A stretch of 23,997 bases of DNA from an uncultured bacterium (GTDB lineage Bacteria; Cyanobacteriota; Vampirovibrionia; Gastranaerophilales; Gastranaerophilaceae). Made by a program: the position numbers and the translations under genes. The stretch covers positions 1 through 23,997 of the forward strand of contig USHE01000008.1 in NCBI GenBank assembly GCA_900554385.1, written 5' to 3'. Positions 14,451 to 22,209 of this stretch are shown one piece after another (position 1 is the stretch's first letter; every line of letters begins with the position of its first letter). The notes under the pieces were generated by a model, which was not told where the DNA came from, did no database searches, and was given only the letters and a program-made list of their open reading frames with translations.

Positions 14451-15377
14451 ATGTTTAATGGTACTGATAAACGCTATAATCAGTATAGTGCATATTTAAA
14501 AAATAAATTCGGCGTCAAGGTTTATAAAATAACACTGGATGCCGGATTTTCGTGTCCAAACCGTGATGGGTTGATATCAACCGGCGGATGTATATTCTGC
14601 GACGATGGCGGAAGCTTTTCTCAAGCCCATTCAAATCTTCTGTCAATAGAACAACAAATTGATGAAGGTATAAAAACTCTAAGTTCAAGGTTTAAGGCTC
14701 AAAAATTCATGTCTTATTTCCAGGCGTATTCTAACACATATAAGCCGGTGAAAGAGTTAGAAAAAATTTATAATTCTTCTCTTTGTAGGAAAGATATTGT
14801 TGGGCTTTCGATCGGAACACGTCCTGATTGCGTTGATGAGGAGAAGCTTAATTTAATTGCAGGGTATAAGGATGATTATTATACGTGGGTAGAATACGGG
14901 CTGCAGTCAATCCATGATAAAACTTTGAGAACAATTAACCGCGGGCATGATTTTGAATGCTTTTTGCGTGCTTATGAAAAAACAAAAGAAAAGGGTATAA
15001 ATGTATGCGTGCATGTGATTTTTGGATTGTGGGAAACTCACGATGAAATTATGCAAACAGCACAAAAGCTTTCAGAACTGGAAGTTGACGGAGTTAAAAT
15101 TCACATGCTGTGTGCGCTTGAAAATACTAAGCTTGCGGATATGTATTATCGCGGCGAAATTGATTTTATGAGTGAAGATGAATATGTTCAGACTGTTTGT
15201 GATTTTTTGGAGTATTTACCTTCACATACAACAATTCACCGTCTTGCGGGCAACGGTTTGAAAAAAAATCTTATAGCCCCAAAATGGCTTGGAGCAAAGC
15301 TTGACTGCCTTAATAAAATAGACAGAGAGCTGATGAAAAGAAATTCTTTTCAAGGTATAAAAAAGGGTAAGGTATAA
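14451..15377 (+). CDS. Radical SAM protein, TIGR01212/YhcC-YtqA type
   Basis: 308 aa from the ATG at 14451 (the frame is open further upstream, but only across the zinc-ribbon gene). It starts with the family's KRYNQYSAYLKNKFGVKVYKI block, then the [4Fe-4S] cluster cysteines C35, C47 and C50 (CPNRDG...GGCIFC), followed by QAYSNTY, GLSIGTRPDCV, EYGLQSIHDKTL and HVIFGLWET, all characteristic of TIGR01212. Relatives are Elp3-like radical SAM enzymes whose substrates are mostly unproven, with RNA modification suspected. The start lacks a Shine-Dalgarno and lies 5 nt after the upstream stop, so it is probably coupled. No terminator follows; a palindromic repeat does. Confidence 0.92.
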   Translation: MFNGTDKRYNQYSAYLKNKFGVKVYKITLDAGFSCPNRDGLISTGGCIFCDDGGSFSQAHSNLLSIEQQIDEGIKTLSSRFKAQKFMSYFQAYSNTYKPVKELEKIYNSSLCRKDIVGLSIGTRPDCVDEEKLNLIAGYKDDYYTWVEYGLQSIHDKTLRTINRGHDFECFLRAYEKTKEKGINVCVHVIFGLWETHDEIMQTAQKLSELEVDGVKIHMLCALENTKLADMYYRGEIDFMSEDEYVQTVCDFLEYLPSHTTIHRLAGNGLKKNLIAPKWLGAKLDCLNKIDRELMKRNSFQGIKKGKV

Positions 15378-15408
15378 GAAGTTTATACCAGACGCAGTCC
15401 AAACAATC

Positions 15409-15464
15409 ATGCTGAACCTGTTTCAGCATCTGTTATATTTTAGACCCTGAAACAAGTTCAGGGT
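15409..15464. repeat. REP-like double palindrome
   Basis: Two perfect 8-bp hairpins, ATGCTGAA/TTCAGCAT (15409-15429) and ACCCTGAA/TTCAGGGT (15444-15464), lie 14 bp apart. The cores CTGAACCTGTTTCAG and CTGAAACAAGTTCAG are reverse complements with one mismatch, so the unit is also one large inverted repeat. No T tract follows. This is the layout of dispersed extragenic palindromes; the remaining gap up to 15666 shows only AT-rich sequence and no clear promoter. Confidence 0.7.
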
Positions 15465-15666
15465 GACGATTTATAAGAAATTTAGTGTAAAAATGTTATA
15501 CATTACCTAAAAAATAAGTTTACAAATTTTGAAAATTGTGCAATAATATATGCGTATAGTAGGGGTTTGTAAAGAATTATAAATAAAAACGAACCAAAGC
15601 GCAAAAAAATATATTTATGTCTTTTAAAGCATTCGAAATAATATTAAAAGTGGAGTAAGTAGAAAT

Positions 15667-16362
15667 ATGTTAACTATTCAGCCTAAATTCACTCAGAATC
15701 TGCATTCTCAACCAACATTCCGTAGTGTATATGATGAAGATACGGATGAAAATTTTAATACAAACAGTAAACAGGATGAGAACTTAGAACGACTAAAAGA
15801 AGATATAACCGATTTTAATAGTGGTCTAAGCGATAAATTAAGGGAATATGGCGATAAAGCACCATCATCTGTTAAAAAGGTCGGAAATGCGCTATGCCTT
15901 CTTGGTGCAGGTGCCGTTATGGGCGTTGGTACAAAGTTAGGCTGGAATGAATCAGGCAAGTTTTTGAAAAAGGTTGCAGCTAATCCTGAAGTAGTAAAAG
16001 CAAGAGGTAATATTGGTAAATTTTTTGACAAAATTTCTAAATCAGTAAAGAAATTCAGAGATGAAAAGTTTGCCAAAACTCCATTCGGTTCCTCTGTAAT
16101 GAAATTCTTTAAAAATTTGGGTGAGTCAAAACCGGTAGTGGCAGTAAAGAATTTCTTTGGCAAATTTAAAACGGTTAAATCAGCGGCTGTTTCTGACACT
16201 GTAGGCGATGTTGTTGCATTTTCAACAGGTGTTTCAACTACTGTAGCGGGTGCGATACCAGAAGATAAAAAAAATAAATCTAGGAATGTTCAGCAAGTAG
16301 AATATAATGACAGATATGAAAATGTAGACATGATTGATGAGGATGTCTATGATGAAGATTAG
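15667..16362 (+). CDS. Unknown protein with Lys-rich body and two hydrophobic segments (231 aa)
   Basis: The ATG at 15667 follows GGAG at an unusually long 11-nt gap. The N-terminus MLTIQPKFTQNLHSQPTFRS is reminiscent of, but not identical to, the FTG signature seen at 1869 and 16349. An acidic stretch (about 22-60) precedes a hydrophobic segment (about 72-88, ALCLLGAGAVMGVG), a Lys/Phe-rich amphipathic middle (KFFDKISKSVKKF, FKNLGE, NFFGKFK) and a second weak hydrophobic segment (about 176-197); the tail is acidic again. Function is unknown; membrane association is likely. The next gene overlaps its last 14 nt. Confidence 0.65.
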   Translation: MLTIQPKFTQNLHSQPTFRSVYDEDTDENFNTNSKQDENLERLKEDITDFNSGLSDKLREYGDKAPSSVKKVGNALCLLGAGAVMGVGTKLGWNESGKFLKKVAANPEVVKARGNIGKFFDKISKSVKKFRDEKFAKTPFGSSVMKFFKNLGESKPVVAVKNFFGKFKTVKSAAVSDTVGDVVAFSTGVSTTVAGAIPEDKKNKSRNVQQVEYNDRYENVDMIDEDVYDED

Positions 16363-16864
16363 TCCTGTTAACTTTACCGGAGCAGTTCAAAGTCAGCCCA
16401 GAGTTTCTGCTGAAAGAAAAGAAGAAATTCGTGACGGTGTGGTTGCCGGTGGTGCTGCCGGAGCAGGGTATACTGCGGTCAGAAAAAATGCGCTCAACAT
16501 GATAAAGGAAACCGAAACAGCCTGTAATGCGGGGAAAGCTGCTGCCGCTGCAAGAGCTGCAAATGCGGCAAAAGGTGGAGCTGGCTTGTTTGCAGGATTG
16601 AAAAATAACGCTAAAGCTTTGACTAAGAGGTTTATAACAAAACTGGATGCCGTAAAAACTTCAAAATATATTAAACCTATTGTCAATAATAAACTTACAC
16701 GCGCAGCCTGTGGTGTGTTCGGTGGCTTTTTGGCTGTATGTATCTTGTTATCAGGTATTGGCACGTTGTACCATAATTCTGTAAAAATGGCAGAACATTA
16801 TGTTCCTCGTTGCGCCGATAGGCTTAATCGCATATCTGAAAGATTGCAGTCAGATGATGAATAA
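16349..16864 (+). CDS. Membrane-associated protein with N-terminal NFTG motif (171 aa)
   Basis: The start is placed at ATG 16349, 5 nt after GAGGA; the adjacent ATG at 16352 is equally possible. The protein begins MMKISPVNFTG, then has a Gly/Ala-rich stretch (VVAGGAAGAGYTAV), an Ala-rich helix (GKAAAAARAANAAKGGAG) and one membrane segment near the C-terminus (about 125-147, GVFGGFLAVCILLSGIGTLY). It overlaps the preceding gene by 14 nt and is probably translationally coupled to it, so the two products may form a pair. No family is recognised. Confidence 0.65.
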   Translation: MMKISPVNFTGAVQSQPRVSAERKEEIRDGVVAGGAAGAGYTAVRKNALNMIKETETACNAGKAAAAARAANAAKGGAGLFAGLKNNAKALTKRFITKLDAVKTSKYIKPIVNNKLTRAACGVFGGFLAVCILLSGIGTLYHNSVKMAEHYVPRCADRLNRISERLQSDDE

Positions 16865-16871
16865 TTAACTA

Positions 16872-16906
16872 TTGTATATTTACATTAATCGTGCTAAACT
16901 TCGGTT
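16872..16906 (+). promoter_or_regulatory. Promoter of folP, leaderless layout
   Basis: TTGTAT (16872-16877), a 17-bp spacer and TAAACT (16895-16900) preceded by TGC form an extended-10 promoter. The ATG at 16907 comes 6 nt after the -10, so the message should be leaderless and begin at that ATG. Confidence 0.65.
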
Positions 16907-16987
16907 ATGCACGATTTTTTAGTAAAAGAAGTAGTAACGGATAATATAAAACCGGAAATTGAATATATTGGATTTGATAAATCTTAA
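16907..16987 (+). other. folP: N-terminal fragment of folP ending in an in-frame TAA
   Basis: A 26-codon frame starts at the leaderless ATG 16907 and reads MHDFLVKEVVTDNIKPEIEY then IGFDKS before TAA at 16985-16987. It is in the same frame as the folP body, and after the stop the sequence continues APKVIEKFQYKNLKVFG. In related DHPS proteins with an N-terminal extension, a (E)-x-x-IGxD....APK segment is continuous at this place, as I recall the family. The fragment therefore looks like the true folP start cut off by one stop codon. Confidence 0.65.
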
Positions 16988-16996
16988 GCCCCAAAA

Positions 16997-18040
16997 GTGA
17001 TAGAAAAGTTTCAATATAAGAATTTGAAAGTATTCGGTCTTACCCCTGCACAGGCAAATATATTGAAACAAACAGCGATTTCTGTCGGTGCTGACTGTGC
17101 AACTCATCGAGAGGTGATTACAGGCAAGATTGAAAAATCAGATTGTATTCTTGGAGGAAGTCTTTCACAAATCAGGAAAATTGCCGAAAAACTTCAATTC
17201 CAGCCCTTTGGTTTAAAAGTTTTGGGTGCAGAGCTTTTGAGGTTTCAAATAAAAACTCACAAGACCAAAATTATGGGAATATTGAACGTTACGGATAATT
17301 CATTCTCTGATGGCGGAGAGTTCTTAGAACCTGAAAAAGCTTTTGAACACTTAAAAGAGATGGTTCGTGACGGAGCAGACATAATAGATATTGGAGCAGA
17401 GTCCACAAGACCATATTCCGAGCCGGTATCGGCAGATGTTCAGTTAAAAAGACTTTTACCTGTACTCGAATTAGTTAAAAAAGCAAAAATAAAAGTTCCG
17501 TTGAGTATAGATACAAGAAGTGCAGAGGTTGCTGAAAAATGTATCAAAGCGGGTGCAGTTATTGTTAATGATGTATCTGGTATGACTTATGACTGGTGCA
17601 TGGCGGATGTTGTTGCAAAATACGGGGTTCATGTGATTATTCAGCATAGTAAAGGAACTCCTGAAAATATGCAGAAATCTCCTGAGTATAAGAATTTAAT
17701 GGATGAAATTATTCTTGACATTAATCAGAAAATTGATTTCGCGCTTACAAAAGGTATTGAAAAAAATAAAATTATAATAGATCCCGGGATTGGATTTGGT
17801 AAAACACGAGAGAATAATTTTGAAATAATAAGACGTTTGACTGAGTTGTATGCTTTAGATTGTCCTGTGATGCTCGGGCTTTCTCGTAAGAGCCTTTTGA
17901 ATATGCAGGATGAGGATAATTTCACAAAGGATATTTTTACGGTTGCCTTGAATACAATTGCAGTTGAAAACGGCGTGGATATAATTCGTGTTCATAATGT
18001 AAAGTTACATAAGCAGCTTTTGAATATACTTTTGAAATAA
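16997..18040 (+). CDS. folP: Dihydropteroate synthase with N-terminal extension domain
   Basis: 347 aa if translation starts at GTG 16997, nine nt past the TAA; no Shine-Dalgarno precedes it. The enzyme joins 6-hydroxymethyl-dihydropterin diphosphate with p-aminobenzoate in folate synthesis. The DHPS barrel begins near 17250: IMGILNVTDNSFSDGG, DIGAESTRPYSEP, SIDTRSAEVAEK, VNDVSGM, IDPGIGFGKT and GLSRKSLL are all present. About 85 residues precede it (AQANILKQTAISVGADCATHR..., QPFGLKVLG), an extension known from some deltaproteobacterial and related DHPSs. The extension's first ~26 residues lie upstream of the stop. The catalytic body is intact; whether the start is GTG reinitiation, read-through or a sequence error is open. 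Confidence 0.88.
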   Translation: MIEKFQYKNLKVFGLTPAQANILKQTAISVGADCATHREVITGKIEKSDCILGGSLSQIRKIAEKLQFQPFGLKVLGAELLRFQIKTHKTKIMGILNVTDNSFSDGGEFLEPEKAFEHLKEMVRDGADIIDIGAESTRPYSEPVSADVQLKRLLPVLELVKKAKIKVPLSIDTRSAEVAEKCIKAGAVIVNDVSGMTYDWCMADVVAKYGVHVIIQHSKGTPENMQKSPEYKNLMDEIILDINQKIDFALTKGIEKNKIIIDPGIGFGKTRENNFEIIRRLTELYALDCPVMLGLSRKSLLNMQDEDNFTKDIFTVALNTIAVENGVDIIRVHNVKLHKQLLNILLK

Positions 18041-18072
18041 GAAGTAATAATGTGGAAATAAAATTTTTTGCG

Positions 18073-18087
18073 TGTAATAATTAAATT
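18073..18087 (+). promoter_or_regulatory. Weak extended -10 promoter before uvrA (leaderless layout)
   Basis: TGT-AATAAT (18073-18081) lies 6 nt before the ATG at 18088. The hexamer departs from TAnnnT at its first base and no -35 is obvious, so this is the weakest member of the group. No Shine-Dalgarno precedes the ATG. Confidence 0.4.
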
Positions 18088-20910
18088 ATGTTAGACAAGA
18101 TTACGATAAAAAGTGCAAAAGAACATAACTTAAAAGATGTATCTCTGGAAATTCCAAAGAATGAATTGATTGTATTTACCGGTGTTTCCGGTTCAGGAAA
18201 AAGCTCCCTTGCGTTTGATACGATATTTGCAGAGGGGCAAAGACGATATATAGAAAGTCTTTCTACATACGCAAGACAGTTTTTGGGGCAGATGGATAAG
18301 CCTGATGTGGAATACATTGACGGTCTTTCTCCTGCTATATCAATAGATCAGAAATCGACCAGCAATAACCCTCGTTCTACAGTTGGTACGGTTACGGAAA
18401 TTTACGATTACCTAAGACTTTTGTATGCAAGAGTCGGAACACCTTTTTGTCCTGAATGCGGCGCTGAGATTAAACCGCAGACTGTTGATGAGATAGTAAA
18501 TAGTATTTTGAAATTAGGCGATGGTACAAAAATACAAATTCTTGCGCCTATTGCACGCGGGAAAAAAGGTGAATTTCAGTCAACATTTGAAGAACTTCGT
18601 CAGGAAGGTTTTGTAAGGGTTAAAGTTGATGGAGAGGTTTATAACCTTGATGAGGATGAGCTTCAACTAAATAAAACTAAAAAACACGATATCTATGTGG
18701 TTGTGGATAGGATTGTTGTAAAAGAAAGTTCACAATCCCGTATTGCGGACAGTGTGCAGATTGCATTGAAAAAAGCTGACGGAGTGGTTGTTGTTGATGT
18801 TGTTGGAGATAAAGAAATAATTTTTAGTGAAAAACTTTCTTGTCCGCATTGTAATATAAGTTTTGAAGAACTTGCTCCGAGAATTTTTTCATTTAATGCG
18901 CCTTATGGTGCATGTGAACGCTGCGGGGGGCTTGGTGCGGATTTTGTTATTGATCCGAATTTAATTGTTCCTGACAGAAAAAAATCTTTGAATGATGGGG
19001 CAATTTATCCTTGGTCAAAAACAACGACATCATATTATGAAGATATTCTAAAATCTGTAAGCGAACACTATGGAATAAATCTTGATACTCCGTTTGAAGA
19101 TTTATCGCAGGAACATCAGGATATAATTCTTTATGGCGGTGATGACTTAATGAAGTTTAAGGTTCAAAAATTCGGAACTCATCGCTATGAAACTAAATAC
19201 CACAGATTTTCAGGAGTAATTCCGTTTCTTGAAAAACGTTATAATGAATCATCCGGAGAATATTGGCGTGAAGAAATTGAAAAATATATGGTGACAACTC
19301 CTTGTCCAAAATGCGGCGGGGCGAGATTAAAGCCATTCCCACTTGCGGTTAAAATCAAAGGCAAGAATATCTATGAATTCACTTTGATGCCTATTGATGA
19401 GGCTTTAGATTTCATAAACGACCTTTATCTTGAGCTTGAGGAATATAAACTGCACATCGCAAAACAAATTCTTGATGAAATTCGTGCAAGGTTGAAATTT
19501 TTATGTGATGTTGGGCTTGCATATTTAAATTTGGCTCGCAGAGCAGGAACTCTTTCCGGTGGCGAGGCTCAGAGGATAAGACTTGCAACTCAAATCGGAA
19601 GCGGTTTGTCAGGAGTCCTGTATGTTCTTGATGAGCCGTCAATCGGGCTTCATCAACGGGATAACGACAGACTTATAAAAACTCTGATAAAGCTTCGTAA
19701 TCTCGGAAATACACTGATTGTCGTTGAACACGATGAAGATACTATGCGCAATGCAGATTATATTGTAGATATCGGACCTAAAGCCGGAGTTAATGGCGGT
19801 AAAATCGTTGCTCAAGGTTCTTTGCAAGATATTATTGACTGTAAAGACTCTCTCACAGGGCAGTATCTCAGTGGAGCTAAGCAAATTCCTGTGCCTGAGA
19901 AGGTTCGTGAAGGCAATGGACAGGTTCTCCATGTGAAAAATGCATACTTAAATAATTTAAAACATATTGATGTTGATATTCCGCTAGGTAAAATTGTTGT
20001 TTTGACAGGCGTTTCTGGTTCGGGAAAATCAACTCTAATGCAAAGTTTGATTTATGAATATGCTTTACATAAGGTTAGAGGAAATAAACCAAAACCGCAA
20101 GGGGTTGATGAGATTACAGGGTTTGAAAATATTGATAAAATTATTGATATTGATCAATCTCCAATTGGAAGAACCCCACGCTCAAATCCCGCAACCTATA
20201 CAGATTTATTTACTCATATCAGAGATTTATATTCCAAAACCAATGAGGCAAAGGTTCGCGGATATAAACCGGGGCGTTTTAGTTTTAATGTAAAAGGCGG
20301 TCGTTGCGAAGCCTGCAAAGGCGATGGTGTTAATAAAATCGAAATGAATTTTCTTTCGGATGTTTATGTGAAATGTGCGGTTTTCAAAGGAAAACGATAC
20401 AATAGAGAAACTTTAGAGGTTAAATATAAAGGCAAAAATATTTCTGAAGTTCTTGATATGAGTGTAAAAGAAGCTCTTGAATTCTTTGAAAATGTTCCGT
20501 CAATCAGGAATAAGCTGCAAACACTAAACGATGTCGGCTTGGATTATATAAAACTCGGGCAAAGTGCTACAACTCTTTCCGGCGGAGAAGCCCAGCGTAT
20601 AAAACTAGCCTCCGAGTTGACAAAAAGGGCAACTGGCAGAACGTTATATCTCTTGGATGAACCGTCTGTAGGACTGCATTGGGCAGATTTGGATAAGTTA
20701 ATTAAAATTATTCAACAGCTTGCAGATCAAGGAAATACAATTTTAATAATTGAACACAACCTTGATTTGATAAAGGTTGCCGATTATATAATTGATTTAG
20801 GACCGGAAGGCGGTAATGCAGGCGGACAAATTGTTGCAACCGGTACGCCAAAACAAATTGCAAATAACAAAAACTCGGTTACAGGGCAATATTTAAAAGG
20901 TGTTCTATAA
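18088..20910 (+). CDS. uvrA: UvrABC excinuclease subunit A
   Basis: 940 aa, normal length. UvrA dimers find helix-distorting lesions and load UvrB in nucleotide excision repair. Both ABC ATPase modules are complete: Walker A GVSGSGKS at about 32-39 and 641-649, signatures LSGGEAQRIRLA and LSGGEAQRIKLA, and Walker B LYVLDEPSIGLH and LYLLDEPSVGLH. Zinc-binding Cys pairs CPEC, CPHC, CERC and CPKC are intact. The C-terminal zinc finger has C740, C743 and C763 but residue 766, Cys in relatives (the CxxCKGKRYN motif), is Phe (codon TTC at 20383-20385). This finger matters for damage recognition in studied enzymes. The ATG has no Shine-Dalgarno and a -10-like element 6 nt upstream. It lies 47 nt after folP. 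Confidence 0.97.
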   Translation: MLDKITIKSAKEHNLKDVSLEIPKNELIVFTGVSGSGKSSLAFDTIFAEGQRRYIESLSTYARQFLGQMDKPDVEYIDGLSPAISIDQKSTSNNPRSTVGTVTEIYDYLRLLYARVGTPFCPECGAEIKPQTVDEIVNSILKLGDGTKIQILAPIARGKKGEFQSTFEELRQEGFVRVKVDGEVYNLDEDELQLNKTKKHDIYVVVDRIVVKESSQSRIADSVQIALKKADGVVVVDVVGDKEIIFSEKLSCPHCNISFEELAPRIFSFNAPYGACERCGGLGADFVIDPNLIVPDRKKSLNDGAIYPWSKTTTSYYEDILKSVSEHYGINLDTPFEDLSQEHQDIILYGGDDLMKFKVQKFGTHRYETKYHRFSGVIPFLEKRYNESSGEYWREEIEKYMVTTPCPKCGGARLKPFPLAVKIKGKNIYEFTLMPIDEALDFINDLYLELEEYKLHIAKQILDEIRARLKFLCDVGLAYLNLARRAGTLSGGEAQRIRLATQIGSGLSGVLYVLDEPSIGLHQRDNDRLIKTLIKLRNLGNTLIVVEHDEDTMRNADYIVDIGPKAGVNGGKIVAQGSLQDIIDCKDSLTGQYLSGAKQIPVPEKVREGNGQVLHVKNAYLNNLKHIDVDIPLGKIVVLTGVSGSGKSTLMQSLIYEYALHKVRGNKPKPQGVDEITGFENIDKIIDIDQSPIGRTPRSNPATYTDLFTHIRDLYSKTNEAKVRGYKPGRFSFNVKGGRCEACKGDGVNKIEMNFLSDVYVKCAVFKGKRYNRETLEVKYKGKNISEVLDMSVKEALEFFENVPSIRNKLQTLNDVGLDYIKLGQSATTLSGGEAQRIKLASELTKRATGRTLYLLDEPSVGLHWADLDKLIKIIQQLADQGNTILIIEHNLDLIKVADYIIDLGPEGGNAGGQIVATGTPKQIANNKNSVTGQYLKGVL

Positions 20911-20920
20911 TATATATATA

Positions 20921-20949
20921 TTGACGCTTTTGGGAAGATATGTTATTAT
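20921..20949 (+). promoter_or_regulatory. Sigma70-type promoter for the exported-paralog operon
   Basis: TTGACG (20921-20926) and TATTAT (20944-20949) are 17 bp apart. A start near 20956 leaves a ~29-nt leader carrying AGGAG. Confidence 0.7.
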
Positions 20950-20984
20950 GAAAGTATAATAATGTTATCATCAGGAGATTTTGT

Positions 20985-21602
20985 ATGAAAAAAATATTAT
21001 CAGGTATTATAATAGCAATAATGATGGCTTTTGGACAGTCTGTGTTGGCAAAAACTGTTCCGGTAGAGGCTATGACTTCTTTTTCAGCATCCAATCCCCC
21101 TGATACTATGATTGTAAAAGTTAAAAGTAATATTCAGGTAACTGATGATATCGTACTTTTTGAGAATTTTTTGGTAAGAGGTAAAATTGCAGTACAGCAA
21201 AACGGTGCCTTTGCCTTTATTCCATATAGTTATGTTAATATCCATAATGAAGAAGCTCAGTTTCAACCGCAAACTTACGGTTCTTTCGCAGGTATGTTAA
21301 GTAATGGTCAGGTTGTTCCGGCAAAAGCCCCTTTAACAATTAATAAAGGTCAGTTCTTTGTCTTGAATTTTAAAGATATTCAAAAAGCTGATAATAGTCA
21401 GGTAAACGAAAATCTTTCGGGAACTCCTTCTGATGTATTAATTGATGTGTTTATTCCTGCGACTGAAGAATCTCAGCGACCTTTTAGTGCTGATTTACCT
21501 GGGCTTCCGTTGACAGATTTGCCAACTATGGATGCAACAAACCGTTATAATCCGGCAATGCCTCTGGGCAGTATTCTTCAACAAAAAGAGTTCTTAAGAT
21601 AG
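20985..21602 (+). CDS. Exported protein, tandem paralog of the 21613 gene (205 aa)
   Basis: AGGAG lies 7 nt before the ATG. A signal peptide (MKKILSGIIIAIMMAFGQSVLA|KT) precedes a mature domain beginning VPVEAMTSFSASNPPDTMIVKV. The pattern that follows (IQVTDDIVLFENFLVRGKI, then FAFIPYSYVN) matches the neighbouring gene at corresponding positions. Most of the domain is beta-strand-like, and the C-terminal third is Pro-rich. It is probably periplasmic or outer-membrane associated. No named family is recognised. The stop lies 10 nt before the next start, so the two form an operon. Confidence 0.75.
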   Translation: MKKILSGIIIAIMMAFGQSVLAKTVPVEAMTSFSASNPPDTMIVKVKSNIQVTDDIVLFENFLVRGKIAVQQNGAFAFIPYSYVNIHNEEAQFQPQTYGSFAGMLSNGQVVPAKAPLTINKGQFFVLNFKDIQKADNSQVNENLSGTPSDVLIDVFIPATEESQRPFSADLPGLPLTDLPTMDATNRYNPAMPLGSILQQKEFLR

Positions 21603-21612
21603 TTGGAGTTCT

Positions 21613-22206
21613 ATGAAAAAATCATTTTGGACCATTATTCTTATATCTTTTCTCTGTGTAGCACCTGCTTATGCTGAAAGGTTACATGTACAAGGGTTGA
21701 GCGAATTCTCTACTTCGGCGCCGTCAAATTATATAACTTTTAGAACGCTGGAATCAATTGAATTGAGTCCTGATGTAAAAATAAATAGTGGTTACGTGGT
21801 TAATGCTAAAGTTAGCGAGATAATTCCGCCTAAACGCTTGAAACGCAATGCAAAATTTAGGATAATTCCGATTAGTTATACAGATACTAATGGAAATACT
21901 TACGCGATAAAAGAAGAATTTATCGGGAAATACTCTCCAAAATTTAAATTGAACAAAGCAGAGGTTGCAAAGAGTACCGCATTGACGGTAGGAGATTTGT
22001 TTTTTAAAGGTGTAAGTCTTGGTTATCGAGCTGTTGAAGGTGCTGTAAAAAATGAGGAAGGCAACCGTGCAAAATCAAGCATTGTATCAGTTTATAAGCA
22101 TTCGCCATTGTCTTACGTAGAAAAAGGTCAGCAGCTTTCAATAAAACCAGGAGATTTATTCTCATTTACGTTTAAAGTTGATGATGAAGATGATGATGAT
22201 GAATAA
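21613..22206 (+). CDS. Exported protein with acidic tail, tandem paralog of the 20985 gene (197 aa)
   Basis: GGAG lies 4 nt before the ATG. A signal peptide (MKKSFWTIILISFLCVAPAYA|ER) leads into LHVQGLSEFSTSAPSNYITF, LSPDVKINSGYVVNAKV and KFRIIPISYTD, which parallel the upstream product block by block. It differs in a middle insertion (AEVAKSTALTVGDLFFKGVS) and a C-terminal acidic run, KVDDEDDDDE. The run could bind cations or be a flexible tail. The stop is only 3 nt from that of the convergent pilin-like gene, with no terminator between them. Confidence 0.75.
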   Translation: MKKSFWTIILISFLCVAPAYAERLHVQGLSEFSTSAPSNYITFRTLESIELSPDVKINSGYVVNAKVSEIIPPKRLKRNAKFRIIPISYTDTNGNTYAIKEEFIGKYSPKFKLNKAEVAKSTALTVGDLFFKGVSLGYRAVEGAVKNEEGNRAKSSIVSVYKHSPLSYVEKGQQLSIKPGDLFSFTFKVDDEDDDDE

Positions 22207-22209
22207 TAA

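Noticed and set aside
15409..15464. Double palindrome as terminator of the radical SAM gene, or as a CRISPR repeat
   Set aside because: Neither hairpin is followed by Ts, and there is no regular array of repeats with spacers.
15708..16199. 163-codon open frame on the minus strand
   Set aside because: It is antisense to the 15667 gene, has no ribosome-binding site or domain and looks like a shadow of Lys/Phe-rich codons.
16393..16764. 123-codon Ala/Pro-rich open frame on the minus strand
   Set aside because: Mirror of the Ala/Gly-rich codons of the 16349 gene; no start signal or conservation evidence.
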